Assembly: GCF_008152325.1 (NCBI RefSeq)
Contig: NZ_CP042243.1
Span: forward strand, 1,927,026-1,991,025
Length of the DNA: 64,000 nt
Reading direction: 5' to 3'
Source of the DNA: Crassaminicella thermophila
GTDB taxonomy: Bacteria; Bacillota; Clostridia; Peptostreptococcales; Thermotaleaceae
The translations under genes were made by a program, and so were the position numbers. Under the pieces are notes generated by a model. That model worked only from the letters and a program-made list of their open reading frames with translations. It was not told the origin of the DNA and did no database searches. How positions within the stretch are numbered: the first letter of the stretch is position 1; the number at the start of each line of letters is the position of its first letter. This document shows positions 1 through 8,641 of this stretch, piece after piece.

Positions 1-1568
1 GAATCACGCACTAAACCATGTACAAACACATATTTAAAAGGAATATCTCCCATTTGCTCAATTCCTGAGAACATCATCCTTACTACCCAGAAGAAAATAA
101 TATCGTATCCAGTAACCAACACATCTGTAGGATAAAAATATTTTAGTTCTTTTGTTTCTTCTGGCCAACCAAGAGTTGAAAATGGCCATAATGCTGAACT
201 AAACCAAGTATCTAATACATCCTCATCTTGTTTTAACTTACTACTATTACATTTGCTGCAAAGCTCTGGAGCTGTTCTTGATACAATAATTTCTCCACAA
301 TCTTCACAATAATAAGCAGGTATTCTATGTCCCCACCACAATTGTCTTGAAATACACCAGTCCTTTATGTTTTCTAACCAGTGGAAATAAATTTTATTAA
401 AACGCTCTGGAATAAATTTTGTCTTACCTTTTTTTACAGCTTCAATAGCTGGTTTTGCAAGCTCTTCCATCTTTACAAACCACTGATCGCTTAATCTTGG
501 TTCAACTACTGTACTACAGCGATAACAAACACCTACATTATGCTGATGCTCTTTCACTTTTACTAAATAACCAGCATCCTCTAAATCTTTTACAAGAGCT
601 TTTCTACATTCGTAACGATCCATACCTTTATACTTTCCTGCATGTTCGTTCATTTTTGCTTCATCATCCATTACAGTTATTTGCTCTAAATTATGTCTTA
701 AACCTACTTCAAAGTCGTTCGGATCATGAGCAGGAGTAATTTTTACAGCACCTGTACCAAACTCTTTATCTACATATTCATCTGCTATAATTGGAATCTC
801 TCTTTCTACAATTGGCAATATTAATGTTTTACCAACTAAATGAGCATATCTTTCATCTTCAGGATGTACTGCTACAGCTGTATCTCCAAGCATTGTTTCA
901 GGTCTTGTAGTAGCAATTTCTAAATATTCATCTGAATCCTTTACTGGATATTTTATATGCCAAAAATATCCACCCTTCTCTTCATGCTCAACTTCAGCAT
1001 CAGAAAGAGAAGTTTTACAATCTGGACACCAGTTAATAAGACGATTTCCCCTATATATATATCCTTTTTCATAAAGTTTTACAAAAACTTCAGTTACAGC
1101 TTTATTACAACCTTCATCCATTGTAAATCTCTCTTTTGACCAATCACAAGAATTTCCTAATTTTTTCATTTGCTCTACGATTCTTCCGCCATACTCTTCT
1201 TTCCATGCCCAAGCTCTTTTTAGGAACTCATCTCTTCCAATTTCTTCTTTTGTCTTTCCTTCTTCTTCTAATATCTTTTCTACTACTTTTACTTCTGTTG
1301 CAATACTTGCATGATCTGTTCCTGGCAACCATAATGTTTCATAACCTTGCATTCTCTTATACCTAATTAATATATCCTGTAAGGTATGATCAAGGGCATG
1401 TCCCATATGAAGCTGTCCAGTAATATTAGGCGGAGGTAGTACAATAGTAAATGGTTCTTTATCAGGATTTACTTCTGCTTTAAAATATTCTTTTTCCATC
1501 CAATAATCATAAATTCTTTTCTCAAATTCTTGTGGATTATAGGTTTTATCCAAATTTTTTATTTCCAT
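1..1568 (-). CDS. valS: Valyl-tRNA synthetase, N-terminal ~522 residues (3' end outside window)
   Basis: Class I aminoacyl-tRNA synthetase that charges tRNA-Val with valine in the cytosol. The HIGH-type signature appears as [15 protein letters not shown] near residue 40, and the editing/CP1 region ([18 protein letters not shown]) and the [18 protein letters not shown] block are present. A CxxC zinc pair occurs in the CP1 region. The ATG at 1568 follows AAAGGAGTG and overlaps the end of the small membrane ORF upstream. The C-terminal third, including KMSKS and the tRNA-binding coiled coil, is outside the window. A T-box leader lies upstream at about 1.8-2.0 kb, so expression is expected to respond to uncharged tRNA-Val. 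No frameshift is seen. Confidence 0.97.
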   Translation of the reverse strand, partial: MEIKNLDKTYNPQEFEKRIYDYWMEKEYFKAEVNPDKEPFTIVLPPPNITGQLHMGHALDHTLQDILIRYKRMQGYETLWLPGTDHASIATEVKVVEKILEEEGKTKEEIGRDEFLKRAWAWKEEYGGRIVEQMKKLGNSCDWSKERFTMDEGCNKAVTEVFVKLYEKGYIYRGNRLINWCPDCKTSLSDAEVEHEEKGGYFWHIKYPVKDSDEYLEIATTRPETMLGDTAVAVHPEDERYAHLVGKTLILPIVEREIPIIADEYVDKEFGTGAVKITPAHDPNDFEVGLRHNLEQITVMDDEAKMNEHAGKYKGMDRYECRKALVKDLEDAGYLVKVKEHQHNVGVCYRCSTVVEPRLSDQWFVKMEELAKPAIEAVKKGKTKFIPERFNKIYFHWLENIKDWCISRQLWWGHRIPAYYCEDCGEIIVSRTAPELCSKCNSSKLKQDEDVLDTWFSSALWPFSTLGWPEETKELKYFYPTDVLVTGYDIIFFWVVRMMFSGIEQMGDIPFKYVFVHGLVRD

Positions 1569-1777
1569 AATAACACTCCTTTTCCTTTAAAATATCTAAT
1601 AAACTCTAGACTTTTTGGAAACTCACCATTAATGATCATAAAAATTCCTATTACTGCTATGAAAAGTCCTATAAACTTTATATTAATAGGATTCCACTTA
1701 AAAATTTTCATTAAATATTTCGTTCCATATACAAAAATTGAACCAAAAATTAACAATATAACTCCTACATAAAACAT
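1559..1777 (-). CDS. Small two-TM membrane protein between the T-box and valS
   Basis: About 72 residues beginning [12 protein letters not shown], with two hydrophobic segments and a short lysine-rich tail. The ATG at 1777 follows GGGGTGAG just downstream of the T-box terminator; an earlier in-frame ATG would lie inside the terminator hairpin and is less likely. Its 3' end overlaps the valS start by 10 nt, so the two are probably co-transcribed under T-box control and translationally coupled. I do not recognise the family. Confidence 0.6.
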   Translation of the reverse strand: MFYVGVILLIFGSIFVYGTKYLMKIFKWNPINIKFIGLFIAVIGIFMIINGEFPKSLEFIRYFKGKGVLLWK

Positions 1778-1794
1778 AATCTCACCCCAAAATA

Positions 1795-2035
1795 AAAACC
1801 CCTTCATCCAATAAGGACGAAAGGATTATTTTCGCGGTACCACCTTAATTCCAGAAAACACTGGCTCTCATAAATCAATAACGGGATTTCCCGGCTGAAT
1901 CTACATGAATCTTTCTCAATTCAGCAACTCAGAAGCTACCTTCAATAATTCTTCCCTAAGAAACCTTTCAGCCTACGGATTTCTCTCTCTATAGGGGGTT
2001 AATTATTTACTCCTCTTCTTCAATGTTTGTCTCTA
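1795..2035 (-). promoter_or_regulatory. T-box riboswitch leader of valS
   Basis: On the minus strand the invariant T-box element AAGGTGGTACCGCG lies at about 1833-1848. An intrinsic terminator (about 1797-1829, ~11-bp stem with G-U pairs, then TTTTTATTTT) follows. Upstream are AGTA-like and GAA elements of Stem I and a possible GUA (valine) specifier in the sequence GAAGGTAGCTTC. The downstream gene is valS. The specifier assignment is inference; the T-box and terminator are read directly. Confidence 0.9.
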
Positions 2036-2124
2036 TATATTCATTTTTCATTATTATATATTTTATCTAATAAAAAAGTCAATATTTCACGAAAATTTTT
2101 AGTAAAAATTCATTAAAAATTTGC

Positions 2125-2469
2125 TTAGTGTACAATTTTTAATGAATATCTTCTTTCTAAGTAATTAATTAATTGTTTTACCATGTCTATATGGTTACTG
2201 TTTAATACATCCCACTCCCTTTTATAGTTTGCATATATATATCTTCTTACACTACAAGTAGGTGCATAAGGATTTCCTCCATGTTCCACCACATCTTTAT
2301 ATACACATAATCTTGTAACTCTTCCTTGTCCACTTTGCAAGTTAATAGGATTTATACCATTTTCCATAGCATCCTTATGCACTAATGCATACCAATAAAA
2401 ATTATCTACCCTTCCTCTTATATATCCATGTTTATATTTCCCCTCATCAATCTTTATATTGTAATCCAT
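2125..2469 (-). CDS. Hypothetical 114-aa protein
   Basis: Complete ORF with a plausible RBS (AGAAGGTGGGG) before its ATG. The protein is soluble and basic, with two half-motifs (HKDAMENGINPINLQSGQG and YKDVVEHGGNPYAP) that look like an internal repeat of a (K)DxxxxGxNP unit. No TM segment or signal peptide is seen. It is monocistronic, between the valS leader and a divergent membrane gene. I know of no function for it. Confidence 0.6.
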   Translation of the reverse strand: MDYNIKIDEGKYKHGYIRGRVDNFYWYALVHKDAMENGINPINLQSGQGRVTRLCVYKDVVEHGGNPYAPTCSVRRYIYANYKREWDVLNSNHIDMVKQLINYLERRYSLKIVH

Positions 2470-2597
2470 AATACCCCACCTTCTAATAATATCATGGTTC
2501 TTTTTATAGTTATATTCAATATTGTATCCATTTAATAATATTTTTTTTCATATATTCATATGATTGATGTAGTTAGTTTTTTTTGGGGGGACCATTC

Positions 2598-3029
2598 ATG
2601 AGAAAAAATTTTAATCTATTCTTATATATCATACAGTATATATTAGGAATTTTATGCAGTTTCATTGGGCAAATCTTACTAAGATTGCCTGCAAGTACTT
2701 GGTATACTTTGTCAAATACCAATAAAAACTATAAAATATTTATTCAAAGTCTTGCAAATCATGCAATAGCAGGCATTATTCTAGCTTTTATAGGTTTTGC
2801 ATTATTATTCTATCTTATCTTTATAACAGCAATTTTATTGCTTTCTCATTGGAATCACATTAAATGGATATTTCGAATTTTTATAATCCTATGGGTTATC
2901 CTCCTATGTTTATCTACTCTATATCATGCAGTTATTTTATATCAAATTTTAAGTTATCTTTTTATTCTTGCATTAGCCATATTCTCTTTATTATTAATCT
3001 TAAATTATTTCCATCACGAAAGGGGCTAG
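2598..3029 (+). CDS. Four-TM integral membrane protein
   Basis: About 143 residues starting MRKNFNLFLYIIQ, with four hydrophobic segments and almost no soluble part. A GGGGGGACC ribosome site precedes the ATG. It converges with the 46-aa ORF on the other strand, ending 2 nt from it. Family unknown. Confidence 0.6.
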   Translation: MRKNFNLFLYIIQYILGILCSFIGQILLRLPASTWYTLSNTNKNYKIFIQSLANHAIAGIILAFIGFALLFYLIFITAILLLSHWNHIKWIFRIFIILWVILLCLSTLYHAVILYQILSYLFILALAIFSLLLILNYFHHERG

Positions 3030-3030
3030 C

Positions 3031-3171
3031 TTATGAAATGTTTTTTAAAAACTCTTTTTTGTTCCTAGTACATTCAATATATATATCCTCTGAAATTTTT
3101 CCATTTAAAAGTAAATCATCACATAATTTAATAAAAGCTTCTACTAATTCTATAATTTTTCTTTCTTCCAC
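3031..3171 (-). CDS. Small acidic 46-aa protein
   Basis: GTG-start ORF preceded by AAGGAGG at 8-nt spacing, beginning VEERKIIELVEAFIKL and ending KEFLKNIS. It is predicted to be helical. The pattern (helix, then ISEDIYIECT, then helix) is loosely like other small helical-hairpin regulators of Clostridia, but I cannot assign it. The strong ribosome site is the main reason to call it a gene. Confidence 0.5.
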   Translation of the reverse strand: MEERKIIELVEAFIKLCDDLLLNGKISEDIYIECTRNKKEFLKNIS

Positions 3172-3296
3172 CTTTTTTGCCTCCTTAATCAAAGTTTTTA
3201 TCTATTTCCCATTATATTCATGTTTCAAAAAAATTATTCTATCATTTTCACTCTATTTATCTATTTTTCTACATATTTTCATAAACACTATCCATT

Positions 3297-3326
3297 TGTA
3301 ACCATTATTTTTTTTTCACATATAAT
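3297..3326 (+). promoter_or_regulatory. Sigma-A-type promoter of the substrate-binding-protein gene
   Basis: TTGTAA (3297-3302), 18-nt spacer, TATAAT (3321-3326), about 40 nt before the GTG start. Confidence 0.6.
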
Positions 3327-3367
3327 GAAAATATGGAAAAACTTTAAATGTTTTGGAGGGATTGTAG

Positions 3368-4123
3368 GTGAAAAATATGAAAAGAATTGCTTTACTTATT
3401 TCTCTTATAATGCTTTTATCTATAGCCTTAACAGGTTGTGGAGAAAAAGCATTAACAAAGGTTCGAGTAGCAGAAGTAACCCATTCAGTATTTTATGCCC
3501 CTCAATATGTAGCAATTACAGAAGGATTCTTTGAAGAAGAAGGACTACAAGTAGAGTTCATCAATGGTCAAGGTGCTGATAAAACCATGACTGCACTATT
3601 ATCTGATCAAGTAGATATCGGTTTTATGGGACCTGAAGCATCTGTTTATGTTTTTAACAAAGGAAAAGAAGACTATGCAGTAAACTTTGCTCAATTAACA
3701 CAAAGAGATGGTTCTTTCTTATTAGCAAGAAAACCTATGCCAAACTTTACATTTGATGATGTAAAAGGAAAAACCATAATAGGTGGAAGAAAAGGCGGCA
3801 TGCCTGAAATGACATTAGAGTATGTGCTAAAAGAAAATGGTATATTTCCTGGGAAAGATGTAAATGTACGTACAGATATCCAATTTGCTGTTATGGCAGG
3901 AGCTTTTACTGGCGGAGAAGGAGATTTTGTAACCTTATTTGAACCTGTAGCTTCAAAACTTGAAAAAGAAGGGGCTGGATATATCGTAGCTTCTATTGGT
4001 GAAGCTGGTGGATACATTCCTTATACTTGCTATAGTGCAAAGAAAAGCTTTATAGAAAACAATCCTGAAATAATCCAAAAGTTTACAAATGCTATATATA
4101 ATTCTATGTACTTTAATTCGTAA
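3368..4123 (+). pseudogene. NMT1/THI5-like ABC substrate-binding lipoprotein, N-terminal part, interrupted by prophage
   Basis: Periplasmic-binding-protein-type solute receptor of the NMT1/THI5/SsuA-like superfamily, probably for a small-molecule ABC importer. It has a lipoprotein signal peptide with lipobox LTGC. GTG start with GGAGGG upstream. Residues 1-243 are host sequence up to ATA at 4094-4096; the last eight codons (YNSMYFNS) and the stop come from the phage. The missing 91 residues are at 55449-55724. The rejoined gene would encode about 334 aa, normal for the family, and the joint reads TNAI-AKGMKWV with no gap. The lysogen therefore lacks an intact copy of this receptor. The substrate cannot be told from sequence. 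Confidence 0.9.
4094..4096. other. attL core (ATA)
   Basis: Left prophage-chromosome junction. ATA is the only identity between the two ends that restores the host reading frame. Host sequence lies to the left (GTTTACAAATGCT) and phage sequence to the right (TATAATTCTATG). A short core fits a large serine integrase with a 2-bp crossover. Confidence 0.75.
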
Positions 4124-4168
4124 ACCACCTATTATTATCTTTCCCACTTTTCTTTATTCTATACCAAA

Positions 4169-4193
4169 AGAGCAGGATTTTTTCTCCTGCTCT
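4169..4193 (-). terminator. Hairpin at the end of the HerA/VirB4-like gene
   Basis: Nine-bp stem AGAGCAGGA/TCCTGCTCT; the stop codon TAG of the ATPase gene lies at its edge. The following T-run (TTTTGG) is weak, so its efficiency is uncertain. Confidence 0.6.
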
Positions 4194-6372
4194 ATAATGG
4201 TTTTGGTAATGCAGTTATAAACTTAGCATATTGGTTTCCGTAATTAATAATGTTAAGGCTATGGAAAGGCTTCATACTCAATCCTTCTTCTATGGTGAAT
4301 GGTTTTATTTCTTCTGATAGCATTTGCAGGTTTTCTTTTTCTATGCCTTGAATTAGCATATATGAAACACCAGTTGATTTAATTGCATCTAATAAGCTTT
4401 TGAATTGCTTCATATAATGAATTGTAAAATATGGTGCTAAACCAAATTTTCTAAACTCTGTAATATGATTTTTTAAAAATGATGCTGCTGTTGGCACCTG
4501 GTGTACTTCATCTGTTATTATATGCGCAATATTAGGTTTATCTATGTCACATCGTTCCAAAGATGCCATTCTTATTCTAGTCATAAAATATGTTACTATA
4601 ACATCTTTAGTCATTGGATCTTTAAATGCTTTTTCAGGCATCATAATATATACAGCTCTGCCCTCATTCATATATTTAGTAAAATTATGCTTATCTATTG
4701 GAGCTTTTAGCATTCTTTCCAATCTTGGATTTTCCACAAGCGTGTTAATCCTATTGATAATTCCACTAATTAAATGTATCTTAGTACCTGTGATTTTACC
4801 ATCACTATCTGTATCATTTAATTCTCTAAGTGTGTTTAAAACCCTATCACTATAATCATAAATGCCTTTGCTTTTTCTAATATATTCATTTCTCACTTTC
4901 CAATCCTCTAACACTCTAAAAGCATTATCTACTACCTCACCTGGATGGATAAAAACAATTTTGACTGCTGCCATTAAATATCTAGTCATCTGGCTTGATA
5001 AAGCACCGTTATTATCTCCATCAGAAATACTATTTACTAAGTACTTAACTTGCTGTGCTATTTCACTAGCTACCAGTATTCGTTCCCAAGGTGTTGATTC
5101 TTTTGAAATCTTGTTTGATACCTCAGGATATGCGAAAGCAAACAATTGCTTTTCATCTGATAGATCAATAAGCACTGGATCATTTATATACTTAATTGAG
5201 TTATAGGTAAGGTCACATTTTTTAATGTAATCAAATGTTATTGTACAATCACCTATCCTGTTCGCTCCAACAATAAAGTTACATGTATATTCTGTTTTCC
5301 CTGCTCCTGATGGTCCAGCTACTACTTTTGATAAAGTTCTCACATTATAATTGTTACACCAATATGTATTTATACCTCTTCCTTTGATAGTTGCTGTTCC
5401 AATTAGTATACCATGTCGCTGTAATTCTTTTGGTACTTCTATTTCTCTATTATCGATATTATTAATCTTGTAAGTTTTCTGATAATACTTAGTAGGCATC
5501 TGCATAATCTGTGCGATTTCTTTTGAGCAAAGAATATTTTTATTATTGCTTTTATATTTTAAAATCCATCTATTATCTCCTGCCATCGAGTTGAATGATT
5601 TTTCTATATTTCTGAATATCATATCATTTCTTTTAGAATCTACTGTTATATAGATTTTTGTGTCATATGCATTGTATTTACTCTTTTCTTTTGTATTGTT
5701 ACTAAGGCCATTTCTTAAAAGTTTTGCATAACGGTTGTTATTTAGTCTCTCGTGTTCAATTTTCTCCTTAGTAATCATATCATTTGCAAAATCTATAAAT
5801 GAATATACTACATCTAGAACTAATTCCGCTGTTTTAAATCCAATATCTTTTATAGAAAATGTATTTTTACTTGCAACTTTGCCTTTTTCAAAGTTTTTAA
5901 TATGATCCTCTACTTCTCTATACCAAGTATTTGATATAGGTTTCATTTCCAATCTGATCAATATTCTTTCATTATTCCTTAAAATTGTTTGTGTTTCTAG
6001 TATATTAGAAAGTGGAAATTGCCCTCTTAAGTCTGTTTTAAGCGAAAGGAAATAATGTTCTTCAAGTTCTAATTCTTTTGTTATGCCAATAATAGATATT
6101 GGTTTTACTTTCTTAAACGTTGCTTGTTTCCAACAAATATTCAATTCTGTCTCAATATTATCTTTTATTTCGTCATCAAATCCTATAAAAAAACTTAAAT
6201 TATCTTTAGTTATTAAAATTTCATATGTTATGATATGCTGCTCAAATAGAATTACTTCTTCTTTTGTTAATTTAAATCTTTTTATAAGATTCTTGTAAAA
6301 ATGCATATTTTCTACTAAACCTAAAACTTTTGTGTTATCAATATTAATATCAGGTATAATTTGTAGCTTCAT
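4192..6372 (-). CDS. HerA/VirB4-superfamily ATPase
   Basis: About 726 aa (ATG at 6372 with AGGTG; a GTG nine nt upstream is possible). The first ~340 residues form an unassigned domain. An FtsK/HerA-type P-loop ATPase domain follows, with Walker A GPSGAGKTEYT near residue 352 and Walker B IAHIITDEVHQV near residue 615. This architecture resembles the VirB4/TraC energisers of type IV secretion and HerA helicases. No relaxase, VirB6 or VirB8 is present. It is the last gene of a small operon with two tiny membrane proteins, ParR-like and ParM-like genes, next to attL. A role in DNA movement or membrane export is inference; the ATPase assignment is firm. Confidence 0.75.
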   Translation of the reverse strand: MKLQIIPDINIDNTKVLGLVENMHFYKNLIKRFKLTKEEVILFEQHIITYEILITKDNLSFFIGFDDEIKDNIETELNICWKQATFKKVKPISIIGITKELELEEHYFLSLKTDLRGQFPLSNILETQTILRNNERILIRLEMKPISNTWYREVEDHIKNFEKGKVASKNTFSIKDIGFKTAELVLDVVYSFIDFANDMITKEKIEHERLNNNRYAKLLRNGLSNNTKEKSKYNAYDTKIYITVDSKRNDMIFRNIEKSFNSMAGDNRWILKYKSNNKNILCSKEIAQIMQMPTKYYQKTYKINNIDNREIEVPKELQRHGILIGTATIKGRGINTYWCNNYNVRTLSKVVAGPSGAGKTEYTCNFIVGANRIGDCTITFDYIKKCDLTYNSIKYINDPVLIDLSDEKQLFAFAYPEVSNKISKESTPWERILVASEIAQQVKYLVNSISDGDNNGALSSQMTRYLMAAVKIVFIHPGEVVDNAFRVLEDWKVRNEYIRKSKGIYDYSDRVLNTLRELNDTDSDGKITGTKIHLISGIINRINTLVENPRLERMLKAPIDKHNFTKYMNEGRAVYIMMPEKAFKDPMTKDVIVTYFMTRIRMASLERCDIDKPNIAHIITDEVHQVPTAASFLKNHITEFRKFGLAPYFTIHYMKQFKSLLDAIKSTGVSYMLIQGIEKENLQMLSEEIKPFTIEEGLSMKPFHSLNIINYGNQYAKFITALPKPL

Positions 6373-6381
6373 ATATATCAC

Positions 6382-6594
6382 CTACGCTAACATATTAACT
6401 ATTTGAATAATAATCCATCCATATATAGCGTTTCTGCATAGTTTTTTGGCTCCAAATTCATTCCCAAACATAAATAATGCCCCACCAATTGCTATCATTG
6501 CTAATGCTGCAATCCAACTTAAACTTGCTACTTCATGTAGTAAAGTTTTAAACACAGGCATTAATTTCGCACTTAGTCCTGATAGTCCTTTCAC
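6382..6594 (-). CDS. 70-aa two-TM protein, VirB2/TrbC pilin-like
   Basis: GTG start overlapping the stop of the upstream 35-aa ORF (GTGA), with AGGAGG inside that ORF, so the two are translationally coupled. Two hydrophobic segments (SWIAALAMIAIGGALFMFG and IYGWIIIQIVNML) separated by a short basic loop (AKKLCRN) give the layout of VirB2/TrbC-type small membrane proteins, which commonly sit beside VirB4-like ATPases. No cleavable signal peptide is obvious. The family call rests on size, topology and neighbour only. Confidence 0.6.
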   Translation of the reverse strand: MKGLSGLSAKLMPVFKTLLHEVASLSWIAALAMIAIGGALFMFGNEFGAKKLCRNAIYGWIIIQIVNMLA

Positions 6595-6698
6595 TTATAA
6601 AACCTCCTTTTAATTATTCCTCTGTATAATCCTCGTAATATAAACCAAAATCCCAAGATAAAAATTCCAACATCTGCAATTGTTAAAATATCTTTCAT
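6591..6698 (-). CDS. 35-aa single-TM peptide
   Basis: ATG at 6698 with GGGGAG upstream. Reads MKDILTIADVGIFILGFWF, then a basic tail RGLYRGIIKRRFYK. Its stop overlaps the next start as GTGA and it carries that gene's ribosome site, which argues for a real gene. It could be a membrane subunit or assembly factor for the ATPase and two-TM pair. Confidence 0.55.
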   Translation of the reverse strand: MKDILTIADVGIFILGFWFILRGLYRGIIKRRFYK

Positions 6699-6748
6699 GT
6701 TTATAACTCCCCTTTCAGGTTAATACTATCATTAAAGGAGATGATAGT

Positions 6749-6820
6749 ATGTTAGTTGATGTTGGCATCGGGTTAATGTTAATAGGTATTTCTAGTATTG
6801 TTGCAAAATTTTTAGCTTAA
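6749..6820 (+). CDS. 23-aa hydrophobic peptide, possible type I toxin
   Basis: Plus-strand ORF MLVDVGIGLMLIGISSIVA..., preceded by AAAGGAG at good spacing, in a gap between minus-strand genes. It is almost wholly hydrophobic with one lysine near the end, like type I toxin peptides, and is followed by strong hairpins. It may instead be a leader or chance ORF. Confidence 0.35.
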   Translation: MLVDVGIGLMLIGISSIVAKFLA

Positions 6821-6849
6821 TTTCTATAGTACTAGCATTTTTTTGAACA

Positions 6850-6889
6850 CCTTCGCATATACTGTTAGCGAAGGCATTCGCTTAACAGT
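6850..6889. other. Overlapping alternative hairpins
   Basis: Two mutually exclusive stems: CCTTCGC (6850-6856) with GCGAAGG (6868-6874), or ACTGTTA-GCGAA (6861-6872) with TTCGC-T-TAACAGT (6877-6889). A further CCTTCT...AGAAGG stem followed by TTTTT lies at about 6898-6926 and would terminate plus-strand transcripts. The layout suggests an attenuator-like 3' region for the 23-aa ORF and/or the end of the parMR transcript. Confidence 0.5.
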
Positions 6890-6932
6890 AATCATAGCCT
6901 TCTTCCAGCCTTCATGAGAAGGTTTTTATTTC

Positions 6933-7193
6933 CTAACCTATAATCTCTAATACTGCATTCATAGCTTTTGAAGTCATATCTTTATCTCCTTTTTCTTCTT
7001 TCTCTTTAATGTCTAGCCTAGCTAAATTCTCATCTAAATATTTTTTAACTATGTTCTCGATTAATATTAATTTATTTTTTTCTTTATATGTGATTCCTGT
7101 TATTTCGGCTAAAATTTTTCGCAGATCATCCTTATCCATAGTTTTAAGCTTTACACATACCTCTTCTGGAACTCTTATGCTAAAAACTTTCAT
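6933..7193 (-). CDS. ParR-like DNA-binding partner of the ParM-like protein
   Basis: About 86 aa from ATG 7193 (MKVFSIRVPEEV), overlapping the end of the parM-like gene by 4 nt. The N-terminal FSIRVPEEV strand and the following helices fit a ribbon-helix-helix protein, and position directly after an actin-like gene fits ParR. The C-terminus is charged. In such systems ParR binds a centromere, usually upstream of parM, and joins it to the filament. The assignment is from context and fold pattern, not a signature motif. Confidence 0.6.
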   Translation of the reverse strand: MKVFSIRVPEEVCVKLKTMDKDDLRKILAEITGITYKEKNKLILIENIVKKYLDENLARLDIKEKEEKGDKDMTSKAMNAVLEIIG

Positions 7194-8101
7194 TGCCCAA
7201 AAGTCCACCTTTCTACTTTAGGTTTGTAAAGCATCTGTGCTATTTTATAATATCCTTCTGCATTTGCAAATTCTGGTTTATTAATCAATTCAAATTTAGG
7301 AAAATAGTCTTTTAATAAATATGCTCCCCCGCCACAAATGAATATTTTAAATGATATATTACCCCAAAATTTATTAATTTCTGTCTGTATCCTATCAGAC
7401 AAGGTTTTAAATTCATAGCCAGTAGTTATATTCTCTACTTGTTCAGGTGTTATATCTTCTTCTCTTGATAATCTTTTATAGATCATGTTGAATGCTTGAT
7501 GTATTCCAAAATTAAACGTTGCGCTTAATTTATCTACAAATTTCAAATTATCAAACACTGATATATTTGTCGTTTTATAACCTATATCTACAATCCCCAC
7601 TTTTGTAGTAGCTAGTTCTTTATCACATACCTCTCCATTCATATTAAGAATTTTTGAAAAGTAAGCTCCAGCACCTTCAGGAAACACTTTAACATTTTCT
7701 ATCTCAATTTCTTTTTGCTCCTCCTCTGTAACTTTAACTTTATATTTTCCTCTTAAATACATCTCAATTTGATCCTTTTGTTCCCTATAATCTGATATTG
7801 GCGTACCTGTAACAATATTGACATTGCTATCTTGAATAGTCATTAGAGATATTGCTGTTAACACAAGTGGTTTTGTTCGCTTGTTGTCGATTTTGTGTTT
7901 CTGAAAACATCTAGACATACCTTCTCTTTTAGCAAGTGCTCCAACAAAATATTTTTCATTATCTATTTGCACTTCATAGTTTTCTTTACCATATGAAAAA
8001 TCCATTTCATAGCCTCTACCGCAATAAGACTCAAATATTTTTCTTCTGTTACCACAAACAACTTTAACATTACCTCTTCCATTATCTAATCCAATATTCA
8101 T
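7190..8101 (-). CDS. ParM/Alp-type actin-like ATPase (plasmid segregation)
   Basis: 303-aa actin-fold ATPase with phosphate-1 motif (GLDNGRGNVKV, residues 4-14), phosphate-2 motif (GIVDIGYKTTNISVF, about residue 168) and adenosine motif (FICGGGAYLL, about residue 260). ParM-type proteins polymerise and push plasmid copies apart, bound through ParR and a centromere. The ATG has AGGAGGGA upstream. It is the first gene of the block parM-parR-small membrane genes-HerA/VirB4. A partition system in an integrated phage suggests an ancestor or alternative state that replicates as a plasmid. Confidence 0.8.
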   Translation of the reverse strand: MNIGLDNGRGNVKVVCGNRRKIFESYCGRGYEMDFSYGKENYEVQIDNEKYFVGALAKREGMSRCFQKHKIDNKRTKPLVLTAISLMTIQDSNVNIVTGTPISDYREQKDQIEMYLRGKYKVKVTEEEQKEIEIENVKVFPEGAGAYFSKILNMNGEVCDKELATTKVGIVDIGYKTTNISVFDNLKFVDKLSATFNFGIHQAFNMIYKRLSREEDITPEQVENITTGYEFKTLSDRIQTEINKFWGNISFKIFICGGGAYLLKDYFPKFELINKPEFANAEGYYKIAQMLYKPKVERWTFGQ

Positions 8102-8126
8102 ACCATTCCCTCCTGTATACGATTTT

Positions 8127-8143
8127 GTTTACTTTTTGTAAAC
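8127..8143. promoter_or_regulatory. Palindromic operator candidate upstream of parM-like gene
   Basis: GTTTAC-TTTTT-GTAAAC lies between TATACT/TATAGT-like -10 elements (minus strand) and the parM-like ribosome site. Candidate operator for ParR or the neighbouring Xre regulator. Confidence 0.45.
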
Positions 8144-8235
8144 TTACTATAGTATATGAACACTACTCAAAAAATTGCATGTCCATATGAATTTTTTCCA
8201 AAACTTTCGATTTTTTATATAAAAAAAATACCTGG

Positions 8236-8439
8236 TTAATCTTCCAGGTAAAATATCTCTTCAACAGGTCTTTTTAATTTCTTCGCTATATATAGCATTG
8301 CTTCTCCTGATGGAGTAGTTCCATTTTCATAGTTATTGTATTTCCTATAATCCATTTCTAAAACTCTCTCGGCAAATTCTTTTTGTTTCATCATATATTC
8401 TTTCATTCTTATTTCTTTTAATCTGTGCTTTACCCCCAT
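8236..8439 (-). CDS. Xre-family HTH regulator of the plasmid-like arm
   Basis: 67-70 aa, essentially a single HTH domain: KHRLKEIRMKEYMMKQKEFAERV..., NNYENGTTPSGEAMLYIAKK. The ATG (8439, or 8448) follows GGTGGGGG. It lies upstream of and co-oriented with the parM-like gene; the GTTTAC-N5-GTAAAC palindrome between them is a plausible binding site. Confidence 0.75.
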   Translation of the reverse strand: MGVKHRLKEIRMKEYMMKQKEFAERVLEMDYRKYNNYENGTTPSGEAMLYIAKKLKRPVEEIFYLED

Positions 8440-8548
8440 ATCCCCCACCTCATATTATCTTTAGTTAATATATTATGTATTTTATGTTAAAGTGAGGATT
8501 CCTTTAGGAAAGTTTCGACAAAAGGATTGTCAAAAAAACAAACAATCA

Positions 8549-8580
8549 GGCAATTTATGACGAAAATCTCATAAATCGCC
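8549..8580. repeat. Inverted repeat upstream of the small toxin-like ORF
   Basis: GGCAATTTATGA and TCATAAATCGCC, 8-nt loop, one mismatch. AGGCAATTTAT (8548-8558) is also complementary to ATAAATTGCCT at 8863-8873, so the toxin ORF is bracketed by long-range pairing. A TATAAT (8591-8596) lies just downstream. Confidence 0.5.
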
Positions 8581-8641
8581 CTGTTTGTGGTATAATTTTC
8601 CTGCACCCAAGGCACATATAGGGGAAAGGTCCACTGATACA

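Noticed and set aside
1795..2035. A tRNA gene or other ncRNA upstream of valS
   Set aside because: The AAGGTGGTACCGCG element and terminator identify a T-box leader. No tRNA genes were found in the window.
4094..4121. A longer att core at AATTCTA (shared by 4100-4106 and 55426-55432)
   Set aside because: Using this as the crossover would put the rejoined host gene out of frame and add stops; the ATA core restores it exactly.
4501..5206. Plus-strand ORFs within the HerA/VirB4-like gene
   Set aside because: Antisense to a clear P-loop ATPase with no ribosome sites.
4192..6698. A complete conjugation/T4SS system
   Set aside because: Only a HerA/VirB4-like ATPase and tiny membrane proteins are present. 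No relaxase, coupling protein, VirB6, VirB8 or oriT could be seen.
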